From Microbispora rosea subsp. aerata (GTDB lineage Bacteria > Actinomycetota > Actinomycetes > Streptosporangiales > Streptosporangiaceae), in assembly GCF_014647835.1 (NCBI RefSeq), contig NZ_BMPY01000007.1:62001-126000 (forward strand): a DNA stretch of 64,000 nt. Reading direction: 5' to 3'. The translations under genes and the position numbers were made by a program. The notes beneath the pieces were generated by a model. The model did no database searches. It worked only from the letters and a program-made list of their open reading frames with translations, and was not told where the DNA came from. This document shows positions 7,270 to 15,899 of the stretch, one piece after another (the stretch's first letter is position 1; every line of letters starts with the position of its first letter).

Positions 7270-8078
7270 TGGCCGACTCCACACCGGCCTTCACGACGGC
7301 CGCGCGCCCGGCGGCGGCCGGGGCGGACAGAGTCCCCGTGGGCGGGGTGCGGCTCGACCCGCTCACCGAGGCGCAGGTGGTCGCGCACGTCATGGACGCG
7401 CTGGAGCGCGGCGCGGGCGGCCACGTCGTCACGCCGAACGTGGACATCTGCCGCGCCGCCACCCGCGACCCCTCGCTGCGCGCGCTGATCGACGCGGCCG
7501 AACTCGTCGTGGCCGACGGCATGCCGCTGGTCTGGGCGTCGCGGCTGCTCGGGCGTCCGCTGCCGCAACGGGTCACCGGAGCCGACCTCATCTGGTCGCT
7601 GACCGGGGAAGCCGCGGCCCGCGGCCTGCCCGTTTTCCTCGTCGGGGGCCCGCCCGGCGTCGCCGAGGCGGCGCGGGACGCGCTGTGCGCGCGCCACCCT
7701 GGCCTGGTCGTGGCGGGTGTCCACGCCCCGCCGTACGGGTTCGAGACCGACGCGGCGGCGATGGCGGAGCTGCGGGCGCGGTTGGTGGACGCACGGCCGT
7801 CGCTGGTGTTCGTCGGGCTCGGTTTTCCCAGGCAGGACCGCCTGATCGCCGTGCTCCGACGCGACCTTCCCGGCGCCTGGTTCGTCGGGTGCGGCGCGGC
7901 GATCGCCTTCGCCTCGGGGACGGTACGGCGTGCCCCCGGCTGGATGGGCGACCACGGTCTGGAGTGGTTGTTCCGCCTGGTCGCCGAGCCGAGGCGGCTG
8001 GCCCGCCGTTATCTCATCGACGACCTTCCCTTCGCCGCGCGCCTGCTCGCGGGCTGCCTGATCCGCCGCTTCAGGTGA
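7269..8078 (+). CDS. WecG/TagA/CpsF family glycosyltransferase (GT26)
   Basis: A 269-residue GT26 enzyme; relatives transfer ManNAc or ManNAcA to undecaprenyl-diphosphate-linked GlcNAc, the second step of lipid-linked polysaccharide assembly. The family signature TPNVDICRAATRD, the VVADGMPLVWASRLLG block with its catalytic Asp and the GLGFPRQDR motif are all present at usual spacing. The start overlaps the GT2 stop by one base. The gene that would make the first lipid-linked sugar is not in this window. Its presence supports a lipid-carrier route that the flippase and polymerase at 19-24 kb would complete. Confidence 0.88.
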   Translation: MADSTPAFTTAARPAAAGADRVPVGGVRLDPLTEAQVVAHVMDALERGAGGHVVTPNVDICRAATRDPSLRALIDAAELVVADGMPLVWASRLLGRPLPQRVTGADLIWSLTGEAAARGLPVFLVGGPPGVAEAARDALCARHPGLVVAGVHAPPYGFETDAAAMAELRARLVDARPSLVFVGLGFPRQDRLIAVLRRDLPGAWFVGCGAAIAFASGTVRRAPGWMGDHGLEWLFRLVAEPRRLARRYLIDDLPFAARLLAGCLIRRFR

Positions 8079-8096
8079 CGGCGGAAGACGGCCCGG

Positions 8097-8900
8097 TCAG
8101 TAGTCGGCCAGGTCGAACTCGCGGCGCAGGCCGGCGGCCCCCGCTTCGGTCAGATGCACGACGCGCGGGGCCGAGCCGGGGCGCAGCCAGCCGAGTTCGA
8201 ACAACCGGCCGGTGATCGCCGCGCCGAGCGCGCCGGCGAGGTGGTGCTGGTGCTCGCTCCAGTCCACGCAGTAACGCACGAGCGGGCGGCGCGCGGGCAA
8301 CCGGTCGAACCGGACGCCGAAGCGGGAGAGCTCCCGGCGGCCGTGCTCGGTGACCCGGTAGCTGTAGTCGTGGCCGTACGACGCGGGGCGGTCGCGAACG
8401 GTCAGCGCGGGCCGGTGGACGCCGTCGTGCCCCTCCAGGAGGCCGCGTCGCAGCAGAGCCCGCATCAGCGCGACGCCCAGACGTCCGGCCAGGTGGTCGT
8501 AGCAGGTGCGGGAACGGCTCAGCGCGCTCGCGCGGCTGCTGTCGCGCAGGCCGGTGATCCGGGACGGCGGGGCGATGACCGCCAGCGCCTCCAGCGCGGT
8601 GCTGACCTCGGGCCCCGCCAGCCGGTGGTAGCGGTGACGTCCGTGCCGCTCCACCCGGACCAGCCCGGCCTCCACGAGTTTGCGCAGGTGCTCGCTGACG
8701 GTCGGGGCGCTGACGCCCGCCTCGGCGGCCAGCATGCTGGACGGCAGCGCCCGGCCGTCGCCCAGCGCCTTGAGGATCCGCGCCCGCGACGGGTCCGCGA
8801 TCAGCGCGGCGGCCCGGGCGATGTCCGGCTCGGCTGCCCGCTCACCCCGGTCGCGGTGCGGCTCGGCCGCGCCCGATGCGGCTGTGCCTGTGGGACTCAT
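8097..8900 (-). CDS. ArsR-family transcriptional regulator
   Basis: A 267-residue regulator with an ArsR winged helix at about residues 25-110 (ADPSRARILKAL, then ASMLAAEAGVSAPTVSEHLRKLVEAGLV) and a long C-terminal region of unknown ligand. This is longer than minimal ArsR proteins; such forms with a C-terminal helical domain are common in actinobacteria beside exporters. It is divergent from the MFS exporter with a 64-base gap and probably represses it. The classical metal-binding ELCVCDL motif is absent, so it need not sense a metal. Its 3' end faces the GT26 gene 18 bases away. Confidence 0.88.
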   Translation of the reverse strand: MSPTGTAASGAAEPHRDRGERAAEPDIARAAALIADPSRARILKALGDGRALPSSMLAAEAGVSAPTVSEHLRKLVEAGLVRVERHGRHRYHRLAGPEVSTALEALAVIAPPSRITGLRDSSRASALSRSRTCYDHLAGRLGVALMRALLRRGLLEGHDGVHRPALTVRDRPASYGHDYSYRVTEHGRRELSRFGVRFDRLPARRPLVRYCVDWSEHQHHLAGALGAAITGRLFELGWLRPGSAPRVVHLTEAGAAGLRREFDLADY

Positions 8901-8964
8901 GCATCCACGCTACGCCGACGACACTTTGGGCAGCGCCGAACTGTCGGGCTCGCACAATGAGGGC

Positions 8965-10464
8965 GTGGACGCGACCGATCACACCGAGGTCCGGGCCGCC
9001 GGGGACCTCCCACCCGCGCCGGCGGCCGGGGCTGCCGCCTCCCAGACTCCGCAGCGGGCGGCGGGATCGGGCGCGTCCCTCGCCGCCGCTCCCTTGATCG
9101 CGTTGAGCCTCGGCTACTTCCTGGTGATGCTCGACGTCACCGTCGTCACGGTGGCGGTTCCCCAGATGCGGCAATCCCTCGACGCCGGCGCGTCCGCCAT
9201 GCAGTGGATCGTGGACGGCTACAGCACGATCTTCGCCGGGCTGCTGCTCTTCGGCGGCGGCCTGGGCGACCGGGGCGGGCACCGGAAGGTGCTCTTCGCC
9301 GGGCTGACCTCCTTCGCGGCGGCCAGCGCCGGCTGCGCCCTGGCGACCTCCCCGGGGCAGCTCGTCGTCGCGCGGCTGCTCCAGGGGGCGGGGGCCGCCC
9401 TCCTGGTCCCCGCCTCCCTGGCCTTGCTGACCGCCGCCTTTCCCGACCGCGCGGCGAGGGCGCGGGCCTTGGGCATATGGGGCGGCATCGCCGGTGTCGC
9501 GTTCGCGGCCGGTCCCGTCGTGGGCGGGCTGCTGGTGTGGGGGCTCGACTGGAGGGCCGTCTTCTGGCTCAACGTGCCCATCGTCGCGCTCGCCGTCCTG
9601 CTGACGGTGCGGCACGTTCCCGCCCCGCCGTCGGGCGAAGCGGCACGCCGGATGGATCCTCTCGGCCAGATCCTCGGCGTGCTCGGGCTGACGGCGGTGG
9701 CGGGCGCGCTCAACGAGGCCGCGACGTCCGGCTGGACCTCTCCCGTCGTGCTCGCCGTCCTGGGGGCGGGGGCGCTGACGCTGGCCGCGTTCGTCGTGGT
9801 GGAGCGGCGGCTGGAGGTCGCTTTCACGGCGGAGGCCGGGCGTGGCGCGGCTGCTCGGCCTCCCATGGTGTCGCCCTCGTGGTTCGGCCACCGGGGGTTC
9901 GCGGCGACCGCCGTCATCGGTGTGCTGCTCAACCTCGGCTACTACGGCATGCTCTTCCTCTCCACCCTCTACTTTCAGGAGGAGCGCGGGTACGGCGCGC
10001 TGGAGACCGGGATGATGCTGCTGCCGTCGGTCTGCATGGCCCTGGTGGCGGCCCCGCTGTCCGGTCGGCTGACCGCGCGGTACGGCCCGTACCGCCCGAT
10101 GGCTGCGGCGCTGCTGCTGGGCACCTTCGGGTTTTTGGGCTGGCTGGTGGCCGGGCCGGACACGGCGTATCCGCTGTTGCTGTTCGCGCTGGTCGCCACC
10201 GGCCTGGCCACGCCGCTGACGGTGCCGGCCGCCACCGCCGCGATCATCGAGTCCGCCCCCGCCGAGGCCGTCGGCGTGGCGACCGCGATCTTCAACGTCG
10301 CCCGCCAGATCGGCAACGCCGTCGGCGTCGCGATGTTCGGGGCGCTCGCCGCGACGACCGGCGTGATCGGCGGGCTGCGCTGGTCGGCGCTGATCGCCTG
10401 CGGCGCCTTCCTCACCGGGGCACTGCTCGCGGTGTTCGCCGGGCGGCGAAGGGCCGCGGGGTGA
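8965..10464 (+). CDS. MFS multidrug exporter, DHA2 (EmrB/QacA) type
   Basis: A 499-residue membrane protein predicted to have 14 transmembrane helices and to export drugs with proton exchange. The DHA2 signature LDVTVVTVAVPQM near the first helix and the GDRGGHRKVLFAG loop 2-3 motif A are present. The GTG at 8965 is used because the longer upstream frame would run through the divergent regulator; there is almost no leader. Probably controlled by the ArsR-type gene next to it. It ends one base before the convergent folD gene. Confidence 0.92.
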   Translation: MDATDHTEVRAAGDLPPAPAAGAAASQTPQRAAGSGASLAAAPLIALSLGYFLVMLDVTVVTVAVPQMRQSLDAGASAMQWIVDGYSTIFAGLLLFGGGLGDRGGHRKVLFAGLTSFAAASAGCALATSPGQLVVARLLQGAGAALLVPASLALLTAAFPDRAARARALGIWGGIAGVAFAAGPVVGGLLVWGLDWRAVFWLNVPIVALAVLLTVRHVPAPPSGEAARRMDPLGQILGVLGLTAVAGALNEAATSGWTSPVVLAVLGAGALTLAAFVVVERRLEVAFTAEAGRGAAARPPMVSPSWFGHRGFAATAVIGVLLNLGYYGMLFLSTLYFQEERGYGALETGMMLLPSVCMALVAAPLSGRLTARYGPYRPMAAALLLGTFGFLGWLVAGPDTAYPLLLFALVATGLATPLTVPAATAAIIESAPAEAVGVATAIFNVARQIGNAVGVAMFGALAATTGVIGGLRWSALIACGAFLTGALLAVFAGRRRAAG

Positions 10465-10465
10465 T

Positions 10466-11311
10466 TCAGCCGCGCTCGGCGGCCTGCACGGTGTGGCGCA
10501 GCAGCAGCGCCGTCGTCACCGGGCCCACCCCGCCGGGCACGGGCGTGAGCGCCCCGGCCTTGTCCGCGACCGCGACCGCGTCGACGTCCCCGACCAGGCC
10601 GCCGTCCTCGGCGGGGTTGGTGCCGACGTCCACGACCACCGCCCCGGTCCGTACGTGCTCGGCCGTGATCAGCCCGGCGCGGCCCACCGCCGCCACGACC
10701 ACGTCGGCCGCGGAGGTGACGGCGGGCAGCTCCCGCGTACGGGAGTGGCAGATCGTGACGGTGGCGTTCCGGCCCAGCAGGAGATGGGCGGCCGGTTTGC
10801 CGACCACGGTGGACCTGCCGACCACCGCGACGTGGAGGCCGGCCAGGTCGATCTCGTGGTGGTCGAGGATCGCCACGACGGCCTCGGCGGTCGCCGGGGC
10901 GAACGCGGGCATGCCCGCGGCCAGGCGGCCCAGCGACAGCGGGTTGGCGCCGTCGACGTCTTTGCCGAACGCGATCGCACCGGCCAGGTCCTCCAGCTTC
11001 GCGCCCTGCGGCAGCGGGGTCTGGAGGATGATCCCGTGCACGGTGTCGTCGGCGCTCAGCGCCGCCAGCCGGTCGCGGATCAGCTCGGGGGCGGCCTCCG
11101 CGCCGAGGTCGACGATGTCGCAGGCGATGCCGGCCTTCTCGGCGGCGCGGGCGATCGAGCGTACGTACCAGGCGCTGGACTCGTCCGCCGTGGCGACGAC
11201 GACCGCGAGCTTCGGCGGGGTGCCGGCCGCGGCGAGCGCGGCGGCCCGCTCGGCGGCCTCGGCCCGGATGGACGCCGCGAGCTCCTTGCCGGACAGGACG
11301 CGGGCGCTCAC
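10466..11311 (-). CDS. folD: Methylenetetrahydrofolate dehydrogenase / methenyltetrahydrofolate cyclohydrolase
   Basis: FolD interconverts 5,10-methylene- and 10-formyl-tetrahydrofolate with NADP. The 281-residue protein has the folate site motif QTPLPQG, the DVDG(A)NPLSLGRL block and the cofactor loop GRSTVVGKPAAHLLLGRNATVTICHSRT. Length is normal. Its start overlaps the stop of the cyclodeaminase-family gene by four bases (ATGA), so the two form an operon that channels one-carbon units. Cytoplasmic. Confidence 0.96.
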   Translation of the reverse strand: MSARVLSGKELAASIRAEAAERAAALAAAGTPPKLAVVVATADESSAWYVRSIARAAEKAGIACDIVDLGAEAAPELIRDRLAALSADDTVHGIILQTPLPQGAKLEDLAGAIAFGKDVDGANPLSLGRLAAGMPAFAPATAEAVVAILDHHEIDLAGLHVAVVGRSTVVGKPAAHLLLGRNATVTICHSRTRELPAVTSAADVVVAAVGRAGLITAEHVRTGAVVVDVGTNPAEDGGLVGDVDAVAVADKAGALTPVPGGVGPVTTALLLRHTVQAAERG

Positions 11312-11928
11312 TTCGCGATCTCCTCACGGACGGCGGCGGTGACCCGTTCGGCCCGGGCGGCGACCTCGTCCACCCCGGCCGCCTCGGCGGCCAGCTCGGC
11401 GCGGGCGCGCTCGTCCTTGATCCCGCCGAGGTTGATCTCGATGTTCACCCGGGCGGTGGTCGCGGCGGCCCGGGCGGCCTCGGTGGCGGCGGCGATGTCG
11501 GAGATCACGTTGCGGTTGCCGATAGGCAGCAGCTCCTCGGCGATGCCGACGGCCTTGCGCGCGACGGCGACCACCTCGGCGGGGACCCTGCCCGCTCCCA
11601 CCAGCGCCTGCGCGATGGCGGCCGACCGGGCGGCCTTGGCCTCGTCGGTGTCCTTGGGCAGCTTGTACGCCTCGGTGACGGCGGTGAACGCCGCCGCGTC
11701 GTCCTCGGCCAGGCGCAGGGCGTCCGCCCGCAGCTCGTCGGTCTCGCCGATGATCCGTTCGATCACGGCCGCGTGCTCGGCGTACTTCTCGCCGGTGGTG
11801 TAGCGGGCCACCATGCCCAGCAGCGCGGCGGCCTGGGCCGCCTGCAGCGCCGCGACGGCGCCTCCCCCCGGTGCGGGCACCCGATCGGCAAGGCGGGACA
11901 GGAAATCGCTGATCTTCTCGTCGCGCAT
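11308..11928 (-). CDS. fchA: Cyclodeaminase/methenyl-THF cyclohydrolase family protein
   Basis: A 206-residue all-helical protein of the formimidoyltransferase-cyclodeaminase C-terminal family (FchA-like), which acts on 5-formimino- or 5,10-methenyl-tetrahydrofolate. Motifs seen are PAPGGGAVAALQAA near residue 20 and LPIGNRNVISDIAAA near 160. The ATG at 11928 is chosen because GGAGGAC lies just before it; a longer version from 11982 adds residues outside the family. Overlap with folD and the shared pathway support the function; the exact folate substrate is uncertain. Confidence 0.88.
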   Translation of the reverse strand: MRDEKISDFLSRLADRVPAPGGGAVAALQAAQAAALLGMVARYTTGEKYAEHAAVIERIIGETDELRADALRLAEDDAAAFTAVTEAYKLPKDTDEAKAARSAAIAQALVGAGRVPAEVVAVARKAVGIAEELLPIGNRNVISDIAAATEAARAAATTARVNIEINLGGIKDERARAELAAEAAGVDEVAARAERVTAAVREEIAK

Positions 11929-12013
11929 CGCTGCTCGTCCTCCGCTGGTGACAGCACCGCCGGGAAAATCCTCCCACGTCACGCTCGTCGCTCCGCGCAG
12001 GGGCGCGTCCGTG

Positions 12014-12967
12014 TCAGCGGGACGGGTAGGCCGCTTCGACGGCGGGCCGTACGGGCTCGGGCGAGGCCGGTACGCGCCGGGCGGGCCTGGCCGGGGCCTG
12101 GCCGAGCAGGGTGCCGCCGAGGGCGAGGACCATGCCGAACAACTGGAGCGGGGTGAGCGTCTGACCGAGCGCCGCCCAGCCGATGACGGCGGCGGAGACC
12201 GGGCTCAACAGTATGAGGAAGGCGACGGACGTCGCGGAAAGCCGGGAGATCCCGCGGAACCAGATCCAGTACGCGAGGGCGGTGCCGACAATGCCCAGAT
12301 AGGCGTAGCCGAGCAGGTTCACCCCGCTGAGCGCCGGCGGCGCGCCCTCGACCAGCAGGGCGACCGGGACGAGCAGCAGCCCGCCGGCGGTGAGCTGCCA
12401 TCCGGTGAGGGCGAGCGCGCCGACGCCCTCCGGGCGGCCCCAGCGCCCGGTCAGCACGGTTCCCGCCGACATGGACGCCGCCCCGGCCAGCCCGGCGATC
12501 ACCCCGGCCGCGTCCAGCCGCGCCTCGGCGCGCAGGACGACCAAGGCGACGCCGACCAGTCCGAGGACACCGGCGAGCACCTTGCGTACGGTCGGCCGTT
12601 CGGCGAGAAACAGGGCGGCGAAGCCGAGCGCGAACAGCGGGCCCACCGCGCCCAGCACGGCCGCCACGCCGCCGGGCAGCCGGTATGCCGCGAGGAACAG
12701 CAACGGGAAGAACGCTCCGATGTTCAGCGCCCCGAGCACCGCGGCCCGCCAGATCCACACTCCCCGGGGCAGCACCCGGCCGATGATCAGCAGCATCAGC
12801 CCGGCGGGCAGCGCCCTCATCAGCGCCGTGAACATCGGGCGGTCGGGCGGGAGGAACTCCGTGGTCACGGCATAGGTCGAGCCCCAGGCGATCGGAGTGA
12901 GCGCGGTGAGGGCCAGCGTGCCCGCGCGCGTCGCGGAACCCGGCCTGGATGTGGTGAACATGCCCAT
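12014..12967 (-). CDS. EamA/DMT-family transporter
   Basis: A 317-residue membrane protein with two EamA repeats and about ten transmembrane helices (opening AGTLALTALTPIAWGSTYAVTTEFLPP). Family members export amino acids, purines or other small metabolites; the substrate cannot be read. An AGGAG site precedes the ATG. It is divergent from a MarR regulator, and the shared spacer holds palindromes that are likely MarR operators, so it is probably induced by a small molecule it exports. Confidence 0.9.
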   Translation of the reverse strand: MGMFTTSRPGSATRAGTLALTALTPIAWGSTYAVTTEFLPPDRPMFTALMRALPAGLMLLIIGRVLPRGVWIWRAAVLGALNIGAFFPLLFLAAYRLPGGVAAVLGAVGPLFALGFAALFLAERPTVRKVLAGVLGLVGVALVVLRAEARLDAAGVIAGLAGAASMSAGTVLTGRWGRPEGVGALALTGWQLTAGGLLLVPVALLVEGAPPALSGVNLLGYAYLGIVGTALAYWIWFRGISRLSATSVAFLILLSPVSAAVIGWAALGQTLTPLQLFGMVLALGGTLLGQAPARPARRVPASPEPVRPAVEAAYPSR

Positions 12968-12991
12968 GAAGATCGCTCCTCATTGATAATC

Positions 12992-13063
12992 TCAACGTTG
13001 AAATAAGAGCACAGGGTTCATCTAGACGTCAAACTGATGAACGTTGAAATACTTAGCGCTAAG
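12992..13063. promoter_or_regulatory. MarR-type operators between the EamA exporter and the MarR gene
   Basis: TCAACGTTGA (12992-13001) and CTTAGCGCTAAG (13052-13063) are perfect palindromes. The 12-base sequence AACGTTGAAATA occurs twice, at 12994 and 13040, 46 bases apart. The gap is unusually AT-rich for this genome. These are the expected sites for autoregulation by the MarR protein and control of the exporter. Confidence 0.6.
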
Positions 13064-13072
13064 GGGCTGCCA

Positions 13073-13573
13073 ATGCGTGACGCCGTCGATCTGCTCATGG
13101 CGCAATGGGCACGGGAACGGCCCGACCTGGATGTATGGCCCATGGGGATCATGGGCAGGATCGCCCGGCTGTCGCGGCTGCTCGACCGGGAGCTGAAGGA
13201 GTTCTTCGCCTCCTATGGCCTGGAGCGGTGGGAGTTCGACGTGCTCGCCACGCTGCGCCGGTCCGGTCCCCCGTACGAGCTGACGACGGGGGCCCTGCAC
13301 CGGGCGGCGATGGTGACGTCCGGCGCGATCACCAACCGCTGTGACCGGATGGTGGCCAAGGGGCTGATCGAGCGGATCCCCGACTCCGACGACCGGCGGT
13401 CGATCCGGGTCCGGCTCACCGAGCGCGGCCTCGCGCTCGTGGACGAGGTGGTGGGCCCGCACGTCGCGAACGAGGCCCGGCTGCTGGCGGCGCTCGATCC
13501 CGAGGAGCGGGATCACCTCGCCGGCGCCCTGCGCACCCTCCTCGCCTCCCTCGGCGACACCACCCTCGGTTAG
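13073..13573 (+). CDS. MarR-family transcriptional regulator
   Basis: A 166-residue winged-helix regulator with the MarR layout: a dimer helix, the recognition region MVTSGAITNRCDRMVAKGLIER and the wing DSDDRRSIRVRLTERG. The ATG at 13073 is preferred because AAGGGG lies seven bases before it; a start at 13037 would place coding sequence over a palindromic operator and has no ribosome binding site. It faces the EamA exporter and most likely represses it until an inducer binds. Confidence 0.9.
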   Translation: MRDAVDLLMAQWARERPDLDVWPMGIMGRIARLSRLLDRELKEFFASYGLERWEFDVLATLRRSGPPYELTTGALHRAAMVTSGAITNRCDRMVAKGLIERIPDSDDRRSIRVRLTERGLALVDEVVGPHVANEARLLAALDPEERDHLAGALRTLLASLGDTTLG

Positions 13574-13902
13574 CGGGTGCTTGAGGTCGACTCGGTCGCC
13601 GGGCCGGAAGACACCCGCGGACCTCGCGCAGCCCGTTCCGGTGGTCTTGGTCCACGAGCTTTGGCCGGGTCGGTCGCCGCGCCGGAAGGAAACCTCCGGT
13701 CCTCGCGAAGCCCGCTTCGCCGGGCTTTCGTTGCGGTCCTCGCTCCCTTCCGCTCCGCTCCCTCCGATGAGCGGCGGCGGACAAGGTGCCGGCCGGTGCC
13801 GGTCGTGCGGCCGCGCGCCGGTTTTCCTTTCACGCCGACCAAGATCATGAAAGGATACGGCTTATCCTTTCACGCTAGCCGGGGACGTGAAAGGATAACC
13901 GC
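13574..13902. other. Intergenic region: degenerate direct repeat, terminator-like hairpin, Fic operators
   Basis: These 329 bases hold no gene. A degenerate ~43-base direct repeat beginning CGGTCGCC occurs at 13593 and 13671. A hairpin at 13708-13727 (AAGCCCG, CTTCGC loop, CGGGCTT) may end marR transcription, though no clear T-run follows. The right end has the paired inverted repeats listed next. Confidence 0.5.
13822..13898 (+). promoter_or_regulatory. Two matched inverted repeats before fic, the second masking its ribosome binding site
   Basis: TTATCCTTTCACG (13862-13874) pairs perfectly with CGTGAAAGGATAA (13886-13898) across 11 bases. Forty bases upstream a weaker copy has the same geometry: TTTTCCTTTCACG (13822-13834) and CATGAAAGGATA (13846-13857), again 11 bases apart. 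The right arm of the second repeat contains AAAGGA, the only ribosome binding site for the ATG at 13903, so an RNA hairpin would hide it. As DNA, the pair looks like tandem operators for the Fic protein's own winged-helix domain. Confidence 0.65.
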
Positions 13903-15198
13903 ATGGCCGGATACCTGGAGGCGTCGTGGCCCACGGCATGGGCCGCCCCGAGCAAACGGGACGGGCGCGGAGGCACTTACCGTGCCTACACACCGGACCA
14001 TCTGGTCGGTCGTGTGCTCGCCCTGCCGTCCGACGTCGCCCAAGAGGCGGCGGTGGTCGAGGGGCTCGTGCGGGGATTCGTCGCGCACCCTGCGAGTCAT
14101 GGCATCGACGGCCTGGCCCGATTCCTGCTCAGGTTCGAGGCGATCGCGTCTTCCCGGATCGAGGGGTTGCAGGTGTCTCCGCAGCAGGTGGCCCTCGCCG
14201 AGTTGGCCGGTCAGGACACGGGCGTGACGAAGGGCTTCACCGCGACGGCGAAGCTGGTCGCCAACAACGTGACCGCCCTGCGGCAGGCGGTCACCGATCT
14301 GGTGACGGTCGACGCGGTCTCCGTGCCCGACATCGTCGCTCTTCACCGGGCGCTCCTGCCGGACGAGCGCCACCACGGGCTGCGGGCCGTGCAGAACTGG
14401 GTCGGCGGGAGCGAATGGCATCCGCTGGACGCCGAGTTCGTGCCGCCTCCGCCCGGCCGTGTGCCGTCGCTCATGCAGGATCTGGCGACGTACATCAACA
14501 GCGCCGAGCACGCGGCCTTGATTCAGGCCGCTCTGGTCCACGCCCAGTTCGAAACCATTCACCCCTTCACCGACGGCAACGGCCGAGTGGGGCGGACGCT
14601 CATCCATACGGTTCTCGCCCGGCGCGGGCTGACGCCGAACGCGATTTTGCCGATCAGCCTTGTCCTGCTGACGCGGTCCGACGAGTATGTCTCGGGCCTT
14701 ACGGCCTATCGATACCCCGGGGAAAGCTCGTCCGCCGATGCTCAGGCGGCCGTCGCCGCCTGGCTGCGCGTCTTCCTGACGGCCACCCGTACGGCGGTGG
14801 AGCAGGCGGAGAGGTTCGCCGACGAGCTTCGCGAATTGCACGAAGAGTGGCTGGGCCGCCATCGTCGTTTCCGGGAGTCTCAAGGTCTGCGGGCCGCTCC
14901 GCGGTCCGACTCGGCGGTCGCGCGCCTGCTCAACCTGCTGCCGGCGGTGCCGGTCGTGACGGCTCGGACCGTGCAAAACCTGCTGGAGGTCACTCACCCT
15001 GCCGCGCGGCAGGCATTGGAGGAACTCGCGGGAGCGGGCATTTTGCACCCCAAGCAGGTCGAGAGGAACACGCGGGGATATTCAGCGCGGGAGGTGTTCG
15101 ACCTGCTCACCCTCACCGAGCGCCGACTGGCCAGCACTCGATGGGACACGCGCGAGTCCGCGCCACGACGGGTGGTGCCCGCCCGTCCGCAACGCTGA
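13903..15198 (+). CDS. Fic-domain AMP transferase with C-terminal winged helix
   Basis: A 431-residue Fic protein; the family attaches AMP or other nucleotides to target proteins. The catalytic motif HPFTDGNGRVGR is intact at residues 220-231. The N-terminal inhibitory motif S83-SRI-E87-G88 fits class II enzymes, where the Glu blocks ATP until released. The C-terminus (about 345-425) looks like a winged helix (TARTVQNLLEV then THPAARQALEELAGAG), so the protein may bind DNA and control itself through the inverted repeats directly upstream. The target protein is unknown. It is alone in its operon. Confidence 0.92.
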   Translation: MAGYLEASWPTAWAAPSKRDGRGGTYRAYTPDHLVGRVLALPSDVAQEAAVVEGLVRGFVAHPASHGIDGLARFLLRFEAIASSRIEGLQVSPQQVALAELAGQDTGVTKGFTATAKLVANNVTALRQAVTDLVTVDAVSVPDIVALHRALLPDERHHGLRAVQNWVGGSEWHPLDAEFVPPPPGRVPSLMQDLATYINSAEHAALIQAALVHAQFETIHPFTDGNGRVGRTLIHTVLARRGLTPNAILPISLVLLTRSDEYVSGLTAYRYPGESSSADAQAAVAAWLRVFLTATRTAVEQAERFADELRELHEEWLGRHRRFRESQGLRAAPRSDSAVARLLNLLPAVPVVTARTVQNLLEVTHPAARQALEELAGAGILHPKQVERNTRGYSAREVFDLLTLTERRLASTRWDTRESAPRRVVPARPQR

Positions 15199-15336
15199 AC
15201 GAGATGGTTGTCCTTTCAGGGTGGGATGTTCGTCCGCACGGCCCGCTGGAGTAGTTCGGTGGCTGAGTGAACTTGTCGCTACGTGATCAATGAGATGCGA
15301 GCTGTCGTCGTCGGCTCGCACAGTAGATTGGTAGCT

Positions 15337-15636
15337 ATGAGCGCTCAGCCTGTGGATCCCGTCGGGGTTCGTGATCCCGGTGAGGACCCGGCCGCGATCT
15401 TTGAGATGCTTCCGCCGCCGCACCGGGCGCAGTTCCGGGCGGAGTACGACGAGGCATTGGAAGCCGCACACGATCTGGCGCGATTCAAGCAGGTGCAGAC
15501 GCTGTTGCGTCAGTGGCGGCTGCGTGCCGTCGCCTACGCTCGCCCGGGTTATGAGGAGGCCGTCCAGGACGCCCTTCACGAGCGCGCCGAGATGTTCACC
15601 CGCTATACCCCGCCGGAGTGGGAAGACCGGGTGTGA
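15337..15636 (+). CDS. DUF6247-like protein, probable antitoxin
   Basis: A 99-residue protein matching, from memory, DUF6247: DPAAIFEMLPPPHRAQFRAE followed by a charged helical region and RLRAVAYARPGYEEAV. The ATG at 15337 is chosen over one 54 bases upstream because the conserved part starts soon after; the leader is short. Its stop overlaps the next start by four bases (GTGA), the order and coupling expected for an antitoxin followed by a toxin. Function is inferred from this layout. Confidence 0.65.
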   Translation: MSAQPVDPVGVRDPGEDPAAIFEMLPPPHRAQFRAEYDEALEAAHDLARFKQVQTLLRQWRLRAVAYARPGYEEAVQDALHERAEMFTRYTPPEWEDRV

Positions 15637-15890
15637 GCTACAAGTTCGATGGCTTCCACGGACGTGCCCTATACGAGCTGAACGGTCTTCCTCCGGAGGT
15701 CCGCGACGGCCCCCTCCTGGAGCGGCTCATCGATCTCCTCCGCGACCCATGGGATGCGGTTGCGGAGCGTCCCGGCCAGACTTTGGTGAGACACGCCTTC
15801 TTCGGAGACAACAGCCAGGGAATGCTGACGTTCATCCTTGACGAGGCGACACAGTCTCTGCGTGTTATCGACATCATCTGGGCTGGCTGA
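15633..15890 (+). CDS. Probable RelE/ParE-like toxin partner
   Basis: An 85-residue protein starting with GTG inside the stop of the DUF6247-like gene. Its pattern (basic start, central LLERLIDLLRDPWDAV helix, then strand-rich TLVRHAFFGDNSQGMLTFILDEATQSLRVIDIIWAG) fits the small RelE/ParE fold, ending in the typical paired strands. No catalytic residues can be assigned, and it could be a non-toxic partner. Coupled to the upstream gene. Confidence 0.55.
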   Translation: MSYKFDGFHGRALYELNGLPPEVRDGPLLERLIDLLRDPWDAVAERPGQTLVRHAFFGDNSQGMLTFILDEATQSLRVIDIIWAG

Positions 15891-15899
15891 CCTTCGGTC

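Noticed and set aside
8154-8960. Long plus-strand frame opposite the ArsR regulator
   Set aside because: Composition is typical of an antisense shadow; the minus-strand frame has a clear winged-helix domain.
11979-12995. Minus-strand frame overlapping the EamA gene
   Set aside because: It is a different frame of the same strand with no transmembrane pattern; the EamA frame is the real one.
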